Positions 1 through 8,793 are shown, numbered from the stretch's first letter. The stretch is 15,959 bases of DNA from Methylotenera sp. (GCA_027310735.1 DAIDAH010000032.1:1-15959), one strand, 5' to 3'. The notes: a model not told the origin generated them from the sequence alone. Translations and numbers: made by a program.

Positions 1-1053
1 CAACATTTGTATAAACGCTTGTCCGGATGCTGCTGTACCACGAATTCTAGGATGTCTATCCAAGGCAGAAAGTGACAGTACAGGCATAGCCAGCGCCATG
101 CCAATATTAAACAAGGCAATAGGAAAAATATTATAAATTGGTCTTGATGGCAAAGTGAAACAGATGCCTAAGTTAAGTAAAACCATCACCGCCATCCAAA
201 CATAGGCGAACTTGACAACTTTCCGCCGAGAATAAAGACCCGCAGCACGTTTTGCAAGATAAGAGCCAAAAATCATACCGCACACCGTGGGCAGAAACAT
301 ATAACCAAACTGATGCTGATTTAAGCCAAGATGCTTAACCAGAAACACAGGACTCGCCAGTACATACAGAAAAAAACCAGCAAAATTTGCCCCCAACGCA
401 AACACCAACATATTAAATTCTTTATCCAGAAAAATAATGCGGTAATCCTTCATTACCTGCTTTGCTGAAAGCGGCATACGTTTCTCGGCCGGCATGGTTT
501 CTGGCAAATAGCGCATGGCTGCCCATAAACTCAGCGCAGCATATAGTGCCAAAAATATAAAAATCGCCTGCCAGTGAATGCCCAGTAGTAAGCCGCCAAT
601 AATGGGTGCCACAGCGGGCGCTATACCAAACAACATCTGTACTGTAGCCATGACACGCTGTGCTTGCGGCCCTTCAAACAAATCGCGCACCATAGCACGT
701 GCCACCACGTTTCCAGCACCGCCAGATAGCCCTTGTAATGCACGAAAGAACCACATTGTTTCAACATTTTGTGCAAAAGCACAACCTATAGAAGCGAATA
801 CAAATATACTCAAACCCCATTTAATCGTAGTAATGCGACCTATTGAATCAGAAATAGCGCCATGCCATAAGGTCATAAGTGCATAAGGTAGCAAATAGAA
901 AGTCAGACTTTGCTGCAACTCAAGTGAAGTGCCATGCAAAGCTGACTCTAATACTGGAAATGCAGGAAGATAAGTATCTATTGCAAAGGGTGCCAGTGCT
1001 GCTAAGCTGGCTAGTACAACAGATAAAACCAATGTAGATGATGAACGTTTCAA
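1..1053 (-). CDS. Bcr/CflA-type MFS drug efflux transporter, 3' end outside the window
   Basis: About 351 residues are visible of a family that is usually near 400; the C-terminus lies beyond position 1. The protein is a proton-driven inner-membrane exporter of the major facilitator superfamily. The start reads MKRSSSTLVL and then APFAIDTYLPAFP (about residues 21-33), the typical first helix of Bcr/CflA drug-resistance transporters. An MFS loop motif GAISDSIGR lies near residues 65-73, followed by RALQGLSGGAG and RAMVRD, the family's fourth-helix region. Many hydrophobic helices follow. I chose a TTG start at 1053 because a GAGAG ribosome site lies 7 bases upstream (1065-1061), the reading frame is closed upstream with no ATG, and the first helix begins right after. 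The nearby ATG at 1058 opens only a two-codon frame (ATG GTT TGA). The substrate cannot be told from sequence. Family assignment is firm. Confidence 0.9.
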   Translation of the reverse strand, partial: MKRSSSTLVLSVVLASLAALAPFAIDTYLPAFPVLESALHGTSLELQQSLTFYLLPYALMTLWHGAISDSIGRITTIKWGLSIFVFASIGCAFAQNVETMWFFRALQGLSGGAGNVVARAMVRDLFEGPQAQRVMATVQMLFGIAPAVAPIIGGLLLGIHWQAIFIFLALYAALSLWAAMRYLPETMPAEKRMPLSAKQVMKDYRIIFLDKEFNMLVFALGANFAGFFLYVLASPVFLVKHLGLNQHQFGYMFLPTVCGMIFGSYLAKRAAGLYSRRKVVKFAYVWMAVMVLLNLGICFTLPSRPIYNIFPIALFNIGMALAMPVLSLSALDRHPRIRGTAASGQAFIQML

Positions 1054-1069
1054 ACCATGACTCTCAAAT

Positions 1070-1106
1070 AAAAAAATACGCTGCCAATCGCAATCAATGC
1101 AGCGCG
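1070..1106 (-). terminator. Rho-independent terminator-like hairpin after the GGDEF/EAL gene
   Basis: Read on the minus strand, CGCTGC and GCAGCG form a 6-bp stem (a seventh G-U pair is possible) around a loop of about 14 bases, followed by TATTTTTTTATTT. It lies about 100 bases after the stop of the GGDEF/EAL gene. It is also immediately before the ribosome site of the efflux gene, so it could act as an attenuator in that gene's leader: a weak promoter-like pair (TTGAAA, 16 bases, TATTTT) lies upstream at about 1120-1150. The long loop lowers confidence. Confidence 0.45.
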
Positions 1107-1203
1107 TTTGTTCAACGACAAAATACTAACTAATTAATTAATTTCAAAACTGCGTCGGGCTTATTTCAATATAACTCGAGAATAACAGAACAAACAGTCC
1201 AAC

Positions 1204-4200
1204 TTATACCTTCACCAACAACTTCTCAAACTCACTAGCTGGCACCGGCTTACTAAACAAATATCCTTGCCCATAATCACAGCCAGCAAGCGTTAATAGG
1301 TATCTTTGATCAGTGGTTTCTATGCCTTCAGCAATCACTTTCATACCCAACTTATGCGCCATGACGATAATAGCCTCACACAATGCCATATCCCCAGAAG
1401 TCGGACTCAGGTTCCGGACAAAACTCTGATCAATTTTTATATAATCAATATCGAATTTCTGGAGATATGATAGTGACGAGTATCCTGTTCCAAAATCATC
1501 CAATGCGACCTGTATGCCTGCATCGCGGAACTCCAGTAGCATTTCTTGTGTAGAAAAATTCGCATCTAGCAGCAGCCCCTCTGTAATCTCCGCCACGATA
1601 CTTTTTCCTGTCAAGCCTAACTTACTAATCTGTACATGCCAAGGCTCAGTTTTACTACTCGTATATTGAATCTGAATCGGTGACTTATTCACACTTACCT
1701 GAAACTCTGCATTGTAAGTCGCCTGCCAATGCTTAACTTGAAGTAAAGCTTGCTGAAATATCCAATCACCAACCTCAAATATCAGACCAGCACTTTCGGC
1801 AATAGGAATAAACTCAGCGGGACTTATCGAACCAAGTGTAGGATGTTGCCATCTTGCGAGTGCTTCCGCCTTGATAATTGCTCCGGTATTCAAATCAACA
1901 ATTGGCTGATAGGCCACCCAAATTTGTTCATTTCTAAGCGCCACTCGCAAATCATTAGCCAACCGCATACGCTTTTGCGCCACATCCTGCATGGCTTTAG
2001 CAAAATAACTAGATTGATTTCGGCCTGCACTTTTAGCAACATACATCGCTTGATCTGCATTCTTCAATAAAACTTCTGGCTCAGTTGCATCAATAGGATA
2101 AAGCGTAATACCAATACTGGTGGATACATATACAATGTCATCACCCAACTGGAATGATTTTGACAGACTTTCTAAAATAGACTCTGTCACACGTTCGATC
2201 CCAGTCATATCACCGACTTCAGTTAGAATTATCGTAAATTCATCACCCCCAAGACGGGAAACAACGTCCACATCTCGCACGCACATACTTAATCGCTGTG
2301 CAGTCTCCTTAAGCAGCAAGTCGCCAACATCATGACCCAGCGTATCGTTGACTTCTTTGAACCGATCAAGATCAAGATATAGCAGCGCTAACGGCACACC
2401 CGTTCTGTGCGATTTATTAATTTCCTGCTTAAACCTATCATGAAACATACTTCGGTTAGGTAACCCGGTTAACGAATCAATATGTGCCTGCTGCCAGATC
2501 AGTTCTTCAGATGCTTTTTTCTCAGTGATATCGGTAAATAAGGAAATTCTATAACGTGCCGAGCCATCATCGTTATAGACAGTATTAGTAATTAGCCACA
2601 TCGGGAAGACTTCACCATTCTTACGCTGCGCCCACATCTCACCTTGCCATTTCCCTGTGACTGCAGTTTCACTTTTCATGCGCTCATAAACAGCTTGATT
2701 ATGTTTAGGAGATCTTAAAATGTTGGAGTTTCTTCCTAAAACTTCTTTTTTTGAATATCCAGTGACTTCAATAAAGGCAGGATTAACATCAATAATCTGA
2801 CGATTGGCATCAGTGATCACCATCGCTTCACTACTGGTTTGATAAACTGAGGCCGCGAGCTGGTTAGCTTCTTCTGCCTGCTTACGCTTCTCTTCTCGAT
2901 CAAAGTTATCAATTGCAAAAGCAATATCTACCGACATCTCAGTTAATAATGCAACAGCTTCGTCGTCGAATGCATTCACCTGCGCATGGCATACACATAA
3001 AAGTGCAAATGGCTGACCATCACGACAAATTGGAAATGCAGCCACTGCATTCCAATAACCATAACTTAACATTTTGTCCCAATGTACAGTTTTTAAGTTA
3101 GCAATGTCATTAACAATAATACTTCTATTTTCACGCATTGCTGTGCCGCCCGGCCCAATACCCTCAGGAATATCTGCATGCGTAGATATCACAATATTGT
3201 CTACCAACTCCAGATTAATACCATATTTTGCAACCTGCACCAACAAACCACTAGACGCATCAAGTTCACTAATCCATGCAGTTTGCATTCCACCAAATTC
3301 AACAGCACAACGACATACCAGCGGAAATAATTCGGACTGATGCTCCATATGTACAATGGCTTGATTCACCTCACTTAGTGCTTGATATAACTTTTTCAGT
3401 CGCTCAATACGTGCTTCATATTGTTTGTGTACTGTAATGTCACGTGTGAATGCATAAAACCTATCTTTATACTGCTTGCTGTAAATAACGTTGACAGAAA
3501 TATCCAAGATACGTCCATCTTTACAGCGGACACTAGTTTCATACAAATCACTTCCAGTCTCTACGACCTTTTTAGCATGCTCAATGATTTCAAGAGGGCC
3601 TTTTAGCGTTACATCAAAAGTAGTCATTTGCAATAACTCTTCGCGACTGTATCCCAGCATATGACAATAGGCATCATTCACTTCAACATAACGTGTCTGC
3701 AGATCATGCACAGTAAATCCATCTTGTGAAATATTAAGCACCATATGAAACTGCTCTTCATTCTCTTTTAATGTTTTCTCCCACAGCTTGCGCTCAGTAA
3801 TGTCATGTGCAATTCCAAGTACACCAATCAGCCTACCGGCTGGATCTCGCATTGGCGTCTTAGTCGTTTCTAATAAGGCACGATATCCATTATCAGCATA
3901 AGTGACCCATTCTTCATTTACACTTGGCGACCCATTTCCCATAGCAAGACGATCATGCTCTCTAAAAAAGTTTGCCAACTCCTTATCAACAAAGTCATAA
4001 TCAGTCTTACCTACGATATCGACCTCTTTAGCACCAAAGAAGCGCTCAAATGCTGAGTTACAAGCAAGATATACTCCATCCAAATCTTTAAGCCAGACTA
4101 AATCATTAATAGTCTGAAACATTGCACTCAGCTTTGCTTCGCTTGTTTGCAGCGCTACTGTATGCGCTTTGCGAGCACTGATATCGCGTAACGAACTGAG

Positions 4201-5256
4201 CATTAGTAAACCATGCCGAGTCTGCATAGGAACAACGTTTATTTCAACATCAACTTCACAACCATTCTTATTCAAAATCACAGTTTCACATTCAGCCGAT
4301 TTCAACGGGGGCACAATACCAACACGAAACTGGTCTACTAATACATGCCCTCCCCCATCAAATCTCCTAGGCACTAATATTTTTAGAGCCTGACCATTTA
4401 GTTCCTTTATCTTGTACCCAGTTACCTTTTGAACCTGGGTATTTGCCATAGTAATAATACCGCAAGCATCACTAATCAACATGGCATCTGGTATGGCATC
4501 AATCACCTTGTGATAAAAGGAAATTTTCTCTTTCTCAATTCGTTGACTGAGCATGGCGAAGATTACGCCTCCGAGAAACCATAAGAAAACAATCAACGCA
4601 ATGGCTACTGCCAGCGTCTCTTGTCTGGCGCCAGTTAATCTACTAAGACAAACACTACCTGGCATAATTTGCATTCCCAGCATACTGGTATAGTGCATGC
4701 TAGAAATCGCCAGCCCCATAATCAGACCACCTAAAGCTAGACGTAGCATAGGCTGCATTTTAATTTTTCCGCCGCGATACATCATTAAGAGCGCGCCCAT
4801 TGAGGCAAAAATGGCAATGATAGCTGAAGCTAGCACTGATAAAAGGTTGTAACTTATTGGTGGAGACATTTTAATGGCAGCCATGCCCATATAATGCATA
4901 AGGCAGATGCCAGCCCCCATTAAAATGCTTGTAATAAAAATTGTCCGAATATGGATATGAGGTTTACTAAGTACAAAAAAACTAAGTAAAGCTGCAGAAA
5001 AGGCAGGCAACCCAGAAAGGATTGTTAAAGAAACATCATATCCAATAGATATTGGGAGACGAAAGGCAAGCATGCCGATAAAATGCATTGCCCATATTGT
5101 TGAACCGAGTGTCGCGCTACCAGCTATCATCCACACTTTGGCAATGCGGCGATTGCTTTTACGCATACATTCAGCCTGGATAAGTGCAGTGAACGAGCCG
5201 ACTACTGCGATCAAAACGCTTAATAAAACTAGTGGGTAATCCCAAGAAACCAACAT
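1204..5256 (-). CDS. MHYT-PAS-PAS-PAS-GAF-PAS-GGDEF-EAL membrane sensor, bifunctional c-di-GMP enzyme
   Basis: Residue numbers count from the GTG at 5259. An MHYT membrane sensor fills residues 5-240, with about seven helices and the motifs MHFIGM (58), MHYMGM (121) and MHYTSM (188), which in this family are proposed to bind a metal or a gas. PAS domains follow at about 245-365, 378-490 and 504-612, a GAF domain at 625-785, and a fourth PAS at 803-915. The GGDEF cyclase domain (925-1085) has intact GGDEF at 1004-1008 and an inhibitory RxxD site (RDVD, 995-998) five residues before it. The EAL phosphodiesterase domain (1100-1345) keeps EALARW, N1191, EITE, DDFGTG, KID, AEGIE and GQGY, so all expected metal and catalytic residues are present. 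Both activities look possible. The start is probably ATG 5256 and not GTG 5259, because AAGGA at 5267-5263 is 6 bases from the ATG but only 3 from the GTG. It follows pqqE by 129 bases on the same strand. Confidence 0.95.
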   Translation of the reverse strand: MLVSWDYPLVLLSVLIAVVGSFTALIQAECMRKSNRRIAKVWMIAGSATLGSTIWAMHFIGMLAFRLPISIGYDVSLTILSGLPAFSAALLSFFVLSKPHIHIRTIFITSILMGAGICLMHYMGMAAIKMSPPISYNLLSVLASAIIAIFASMGALLMMYRGGKIKMQPMLRLALGGLIMGLAISSMHYTSMLGMQIMPGSVCLSRLTGARQETLAVAIALIVFLWFLGGVIFAMLSQRIEKEKISFYHKVIDAIPDAMLISDACGIITMANTQVQKVTGYKIKELNGQALKILVPRRFDGGGHVLVDQFRVGIVPPLKSAECETVILNKNGCEVDVEINVVPMQTRHGLLMLSSLRDISARKAHTVALQTSEAKLSAMFQTINDLVWLKDLDGVYLACNSAFERFFGAKEVDIVGKTDYDFVDKELANFFREHDRLAMGNGSPSVNEEWVTYADNGYRALLETTKTPMRDPAGRLIGVLGIAHDITERKLWEKTLKENEEQFHMVLNISQDGFTVHDLQTRYVEVNDAYCHMLGYSREELLQMTTFDVTLKGPLEIIEHAKKVVETGSDLYETSVRCKDGRILDISVNVIYSKQYKDRFYAFTRDITVHKQYEARIERLKKLYQALSEVNQAIVHMEHQSELFPLVCRCAVEFGGMQTAWISELDASSGLLVQVAKYGINLELVDNIVISTHADIPEGIGPGGTAMRENRSIIVNDIANLKTVHWDKMLSYGYWNAVAAFPICRDGQPFALLCVCHAQVNAFDDEAVALLTEMSVDIAFAIDNFDREEKRKQAEEANQLAASVYQTSSEAMVITDANRQIIDVNPAFIEVTGYSKKEVLGRNSNILRSPKHNQAVYERMKSETAVTGKWQGEMWAQRKNGEVFPMWLITNTVYNDDGSARYRISLFTDITEKKASEELIWQQAHIDSLTGLPNRSMFHDRFKQEINKSHRTGVPLALLYLDLDRFKEVNDTLGHDVGDLLLKETAQRLSMCVRDVDVVSRLGGDEFTIILTEVGDMTGIERVTESILESLSKSFQLGDDIVYVSTSIGITLYPIDATEPEVLLKNADQAMYVAKSAGRNQSSYFAKAMQDVAQKRMRLANDLRVALRNEQIWVAYQPIVDLNTGAIIKAEALARWQHPTLGSISPAEFIPIAESAGLIFEVGDWIFQQALLQVKHWQATYNAEFQVSVNKSPIQIQYTSSKTEPWHVQISKLGLTGKSIVAEITEGLLLDANFSTQEMLLEFRDAGIQVALDDFGTGYSSLSYLQKFDIDYIKIDQSFVRNLSPTSGDMALCEAIIVMAHKLGMKVIAEGIETTDQRYLLTLAGCDYGQGYLFSKPVPASEFEKLLVKV

Positions 5257-5300
5257 CACAAGTCCTTATTCGAGCACCGGGCAAAATGCTCACATGCAGT

Positions 5301-5336
5301 CCAAGTGCAACCAATTTTACAATTAGTTACACTTAG
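5301..5336 (-). other. 16-bp RNA hairpin with GUAA (GNRA) tetraloop between pqqE and the GGDEF/EAL gene
   Basis: On the minus strand the arms 5336-5321 and 5316-5301 pair over 16 positions: 13 Watson-Crick and three G-U pairs, closed by the loop GTAA. On the plus strand the same three positions would be C-A mismatches, so the structure belongs to RNA made in the direction of pqqE. No T-run follows, so it is not a standard intrinsic terminator. It may protect the 3' end of pqq mRNA, mark a processing site, or sit in the leader of the next gene. A second, smaller stem (GAGCA/TGCTC, 5272-5276 with 5287-5291) lies just before the next gene's ribosome site. Confidence 0.6.
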
Positions 5337-5385
5337 CAGCAGACTACCAAATTAATTTAAACTTGTGAAGTTTCATACAAACACT

Positions 5386-6570
5386 TTAAGGTAAAGAGTG
5401 AAACTCATCTAAACGATCGTTAAGCTCGCCTGCAATCACTCTCTTGGAGTTTTTATCATTACGGAACACGATTGGCTGCTCAGAAAATACTGGATTTCTA
5501 GCATCTTCGATGGCCTTATCAATTAAATGACGGTGCGGAGATTTACTACATACTGGGTCAGCGGCTTCAGCATCTCCCGTCAACAAAAATGCCTGACAAC
5601 GGCAACCGCCCAAATCATTCTCTTTCTCTGAGCATGAACTACACGGTTCTTTCATCCAACTTGTGCCACGGTACTTAGTAAATGCTGGTGATTCTTTCCA
5701 ACTCCAGCCTAAGTCAGAATCCCGCACATTCGGAAATTTCATGTTAGGCAAAGAGCGCGCTGAATGACATGGCAACACATCGCCATTTGCGGTCACAATC
5801 ATGAATACCTCACCCCAGCCATTCATGCATTTTTTAGGACGGTCTGAGTAGTAGTCCGGCACTACAAAGAAAATCTTCATCTTATTGTTGGGGTTAGCTC
5901 GGAACGTATTAGTAATCGCCTCAGCTTCATCCACTTGCTCTTTGGTAGGCATTAACTGGCTACGATTAATCAATGACCAGCCGTAATATTGCGTGTTCGC
6001 AAGTTCAATATAATCAGCACCCAGCGCTTCGGCCATCTCAAGAATTTCTTTCATGTGGCCAATGTTATAGCGATGAATCACCACATTTAACACCATTGGA
6101 TAACCATGACTTTTAATCATTGCGGCCACTTTCTGCTTGAGCTGAAAAGTTTTAGTATTGGTAATAAAGTTATTAATATCTTCAGTAATATCGTGCATAG
6201 ATAACTGAATATGATCCAAGCCACCGTCTTTTAGTGCCTGAATACGCTGCTCGGTCAAACCGACACCGGATGTAATTAGATTGCTGTAATAACCCAACTT
6301 TTTCGCTTCAATCACGATATCTTCAATGTCATCCCGCAGCAGAGGCTCACCTCCTGAAATACCAAGCTGAATTGCGCCTAATTTACGCGCATCACGCAAG
6401 GCTTGAATCCACTGCTCGGTAGTCAGCTCATTTTGTGTATGCTTATCGTAATCTGTTGGGTTATAGCAAAATGCACAATGCATTGGGCAGCGATACGTCA
6501 CCTCCGCTAACAGCCATAATGGCTGGGTGTGTGTTACTGCAGAAGAAACGCCGTTATTTGGTTGTGCCAT
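5386..6570 (-). CDS. pqqE: PqqE, PqqA peptide cyclase (radical SAM/SPASM)
   Basis: 394 residues, full length for PqqE. This cytoplasmic radical SAM enzyme makes the carbon-carbon bond between the glutamate and tyrosine side chains of PqqA, with PqqD presenting the peptide. The radical SAM cluster motif CxxxCxxC is C28, C32, C35 (in RCPMHCAFCYNP), followed by GGEP at 73-76. The C-terminal SPASM region has cysteines C248, C268, C310, C313, C323, C325 and C341 for the auxiliary iron-sulfur clusters. The start ATG at 6570 has a GGAA ribosome site at 6583-6580. It is last in the pqq cluster. The gap of 119 bases to pqqD is unusual for genes that are normally adjacent or overlapping, and is strongly structured. 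Confidence 0.98.
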   Translation of the reverse strand: MAQPNNGVSSAVTHTQPLWLLAEVTYRCPMHCAFCYNPTDYDKHTQNELTTEQWIQALRDARKLGAIQLGISGGEPLLRDDIEDIVIEAKKLGYYSNLITSGVGLTEQRIQALKDGGLDHIQLSMHDITEDINNFITNTKTFQLKQKVAAMIKSHGYPMVLNVVIHRYNIGHMKEILEMAEALGADYIELANTQYYGWSLINRSQLMPTKEQVDEAEAITNTFRANPNNKMKIFFVVPDYYSDRPKKCMNGWGEVFMIVTANGDVLPCHSARSLPNMKFPNVRDSDLGWSWKESPAFTKYRGTSWMKEPCSSCSEKENDLGGCRCQAFLLTGDAEAADPVCSKSPHRHLIDKAIEDARNPVFSEQPIVFRNDKNSKRVIAGELNDRLDEFHSLP

Positions 6571-6579
6571 AGTAATAAT

Positions 6580-6681
6580 TTCCGTTAATGCAATCTCGGC
6601 ATTTATCCGAGACTGAATGCAGGATGAGAATTAAGCCCACCCTGCCAAGTCCTACTTTACAAGTTCCGTTTAACAACGGAA
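6580..6681 (-). promoter_or_regulatory. Three tandem RNA hairpins between pqqD and pqqE, possible control of pqqE translation
   Basis: Read on the minus strand: hairpin 1 (6681-6664) is TTCCGTT, loop GTTA, AACGGAA, a perfect 7-bp stem. Hairpin 2 (6645-6619) has 10-bp arms GCAGGGTGGG and CTCATCCTGC with two G-U pairs and a 7-base loop. Hairpin 3 (6615-6591) has 9-bp arms CAGTCTCGG and CCGAGATTG with one G-U pair and a 7-base loop. All G-U pairs would be C-A mismatches on the other strand, which supports folding of pqq mRNA. The word AACGGAA occurs again at 6586-6580 and contains the pqqE ribosome site, so the TTCCGTT arm of hairpin 1 could pair there instead. The stems are seen directly; the switch is inference. 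Confidence 0.5.
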
Positions 6682-6689
6682 TGATAATT

Positions 6690-6971
6690 CTAAATCTTGC
6701 GCAACCAACCTTTACTAACAGCAAGTTCAAACATACCAATAATATCGCTTTCAATATCATCAGCATCAGGAAAAGTTGCTTTCAAGTCAGCTACAACATC
6801 ACCTACTGTCGCTTTGCCGTCTAAACGTTTTAACACTTCACCGGCACCACCATGCAGTTTGACCATACCTTCAGGAAAAAGTATCACATAATTCTGCTGT
6901 GCTTCTTCCCATTGAAAACGGTGGTGATGCGCAAGCGTATAAACATCGGCATGCTCTATTTTATTGTCCAT
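6690..6971 (-). CDS. pqqD: PqqD, peptide chaperone for PqqA
   Basis: 93 residues, the normal size of PqqD. It is a small winged-helix RiPP recognition protein that binds the PqqA peptide and hands it to PqqE. The family pattern is clear: HHHRFQWEEAQQNYVILFPEGMVKL (positions 15-39) and then LDGKATVGDVVADL and SKGWL near the C-terminus. The start at 6971 has an AAGAAG-type ribosome site and lies 12 bases after pqqC, so the two are surely co-transcribed. PqqD is a separate protein here, not fused to PqqC as in some methylotrophs. Confidence 0.96.
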   Translation of the reverse strand: MDNKIEHADVYTLAHHHRFQWEEAQQNYVILFPEGMVKLHGGAGEVLKRLDGKATVGDVVADLKATFPDADDIESDIIGMFELAVSKGWLRKI

Positions 6972-6983
6972 AAGTAATTCTTC

Positions 6984-7748
6984 TTAACTTACATCAATCA
7001 CTGGTTGACGTGTGTAATCACGTCCTTCAACTTTAATATCTGTGCAACTCAGCATAATTGCATCTGCCATTGCCCACAACACATTCAATTTGAATTGCAA
7101 GATTTCCAATGCACGCTCTTGTAGCTCACGCGTTCTACCAAAATAATCTAAAGTAACAGCTAGACCTTGCTCTACATCACGACGCGCTTGTGTTAAGCGG
7201 TTCTTGAAGTATTGCATGCCTTCTGCATTAATCCAAGGATACATATCTGGCCATGAATCAATACGTTGCTGATGAATATGCGGCGCGAACAATTCAGTCA
7301 AGCTTGAGCACACAGACTCTTGCCATGGGCGTTGTTTAGCGAAATTAATATAGGCATCAACAGCAAACAAAGTGCCTGGCGCAACCAATTTAAGTGACAT
7401 AATATCTTCACGGCTTAAGCCAACTGCAGCGCCTAAGTGGATCCATGCTTCAATGCCACCCTCGCCACCTTCAGCAATTTGACCACTACCATCATGGTCA
7501 AAAATACGTTGAATCCAGCCGCGACGGATTTCACGGTCTTGGCAATTAGACAAAATCGCAGCATCTTTCATAGGAATCGCGATTTGATAGTAATAACGGT
7601 TAGCAACCCATGATTGCATCTGCGCTTGCGTTAACTTGCCTTCATACATCAACACGTGGATCGGGTGGTAGATGTGATAACCCTTACCTTTTTCACGTAA
7701 CTTCGCTTCAAACTCTTCACGAGACCAAGGTTTCAATTGTTCAGTCAT
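6984..7748 (-). CDS. pqqC: PqqC, pyrroloquinoline-quinone synthase
   Basis: 254 residues, matching the usual length of about 250. PqqC is a cofactor-free cytoplasmic oxidase that does the last step: ring closure and eight-electron oxidation of the intermediate AHQQ to PQQ using oxygen. The fold is all-helical, related to heme oxygenase and TenA. Recognisable segments are YHIYHPIHVLMYEGKL near 24-39, RRGWIQRIFDHDG at 75-87, APHIHQQR at 155-162, YFKNR at 180-184 and LQFKLNVLW at 217-225. By eye these carry the active-site histidines, tyrosine, arginine and lysine of the family. A GAGGA sequence precedes the start, with fairly long spacing of about 12 bases. It follows pqqB by 37 bases. Confidence 0.97.
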   Translation of the reverse strand: MTEQLKPWSREEFEAKLREKGKGYHIYHPIHVLMYEGKLTQAQMQSWVANRYYYQIAIPMKDAAILSNCQDREIRRGWIQRIFDHDGSGQIAEGGEGGIEAWIHLGAAVGLSREDIMSLKLVAPGTLFAVDAYINFAKQRPWQESVCSSLTELFAPHIHQQRIDSWPDMYPWINAEGMQYFKNRLTQARRDVEQGLAVTLDYFGRTRELQERALEILQFKLNVLWAMADAIMLSCTDIKVEGRDYTRQPVIDVS

Positions 7749-7785
7749 AATTATTCGCTTTCCTCATAGTTACTTTTAGAATTTA

Positions 7786-8703
7786 TTACAGAATGATATC
7801 CATACCGTCATAAGACACTTCAATCTTATGCTCGTTTAAAATAGCTCTCTCAGCAGAATCTTCCCTTAAAATCGGGTTAGTATTATTGATATGAATCAAC
7901 ACTTTTCTAACATCGCCAAATTTATCCAAATCTTCAATCATGCCATTAGCACCAGACTGTGGATTGTGTCCAATACTGCGCGCAGTTTTAGTCATCAGGC
8001 CTAAATCAATCATTTCAGTATCTGTCCAAAACGTGCCATCCACCATGATGCAATCAGCTTGATTCATTAACTCTGGCAAATGCGACTCTATCGACTCCAA
8101 ACCTGGTGAATACCAGCATTTCTTGCCTGTACTAATTTCTTCAATCAACACACCAATCGTATCGCCAGCCTGTGGATTATTGCGGTGTGGAGAATATGGC
8201 GGTGCAGCGCTCTTAAGTGCAACTGTTGTAAATTTCAGGTTAGGTACATTAGGTATGGTGAAACTTGTTTTACCGTCAATTGGTACAGCATGATGATTAA
8301 TGCCACAGTAATGCCCCAAAATATTCAGTGCCTGGTTGCCTGAGGTCAGGTCGCCATAGACCATATCAGTGCAATAAATTTCACGCTTAACAGTACCCTC
8401 ACGCAACATATATAAACCAGTCGTGTGGTCAATTTGTGCATCAATCAACACAATTGCCTGAATACCTGTATCTCGTATTGCACGATTTGGCTGTAACGCA
8501 GGAAAGTCCTGAATCTGTTGCAACACATCTGGAGATGCATTAAATAAAACCCAATTTACACCATCACTGCTCACGCAAATTGACGACTGTGTACGCTTGG
8601 TCGCTTTAATTGTGCCATTACGCACGCCATTACAATTAAAACAATTGCAATTCCATTGAGGAAAACCACCACCTGCGCCAGCACCTAGTACATGTATATG
8701 CAT
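7786..8703 (-). CDS. pqqB: PqqB, metallo-hydrolase-fold PQQ biosynthesis protein
   Basis: 305 residues, normal for PqqB. The protein has the metallo-beta-lactamase fold and is thought to hydroxylate the tyrosine part of the cross-linked intermediate; older work suggested a role in PQQ export. The start HIHVLGAGAGGGFPQWNC is diagnostic and leads into a zinc-knuckle-like CxCxxC (C19, C21, C24). IDAQIDHTTGL (87-97) is the modified metal-binding segment, WTDTEMIDLGLMTKTARSIGH lies at 226-246 and HINNTNP at 271-277. The start ATG at 8703 is the one that gives the conserved N-terminus. Only a weak AGAG or AGGA ribosome site is seen. It lies 159 bases after pqqA, beyond a terminator-like structure. 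Confidence 0.97.
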   Translation of the reverse strand: MHIHVLGAGAGGGFPQWNCNCFNCNGVRNGTIKATKRTQSSICVSSDGVNWVLFNASPDVLQQIQDFPALQPNRAIRDTGIQAIVLIDAQIDHTTGLYMLREGTVKREIYCTDMVYGDLTSGNQALNILGHYCGINHHAVPIDGKTSFTIPNVPNLKFTTVALKSAAPPYSPHRNNPQAGDTIGVLIEEISTGKKCWYSPGLESIESHLPELMNQADCIMVDGTFWTDTEMIDLGLMTKTARSIGHNPQSGANGMIEDLDKFGDVRKVLIHINNTNPILREDSAERAILNEHKIEVSYDGMDIIL

Positions 8704-8793
8704 GAAACTCTATAATCCTATAAAAATTAAATTACCTAAAAATACAATAAAAAAACGGTTTTCATATAAAAAAGGCTAGCCTTAATTACCCTA

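Noticed and set aside
578..886. Plus-strand open frame of 102 codons
   Set aside because: It lies antisense inside the MFS transporter, whose frame has clear family motifs; the plus frame has none.
5257..5259. GTG as start of the GGDEF/EAL gene
   Set aside because: The AAGGA ribosome site is only 3 bases away; the next codon, ATG 5256, has the better 6-base spacing.
5301..5336. Hairpin as a MITE or REP element
   Set aside because: No second copy, target duplication or terminal repeat is visible in the window.
5359..5373. AAACTT/AAGTTT palindrome just after pqqE as a terminator
   Set aside because: Only six mostly A-T pairs with a three-base loop and no good T-run.
6554..6766. Minus-strand frame of 70 codons bridging pqqD and pqqE
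   Set aside because: It overlaps pqqD out of frame and crosses the hairpin region; no ribosome site or family resemblance.
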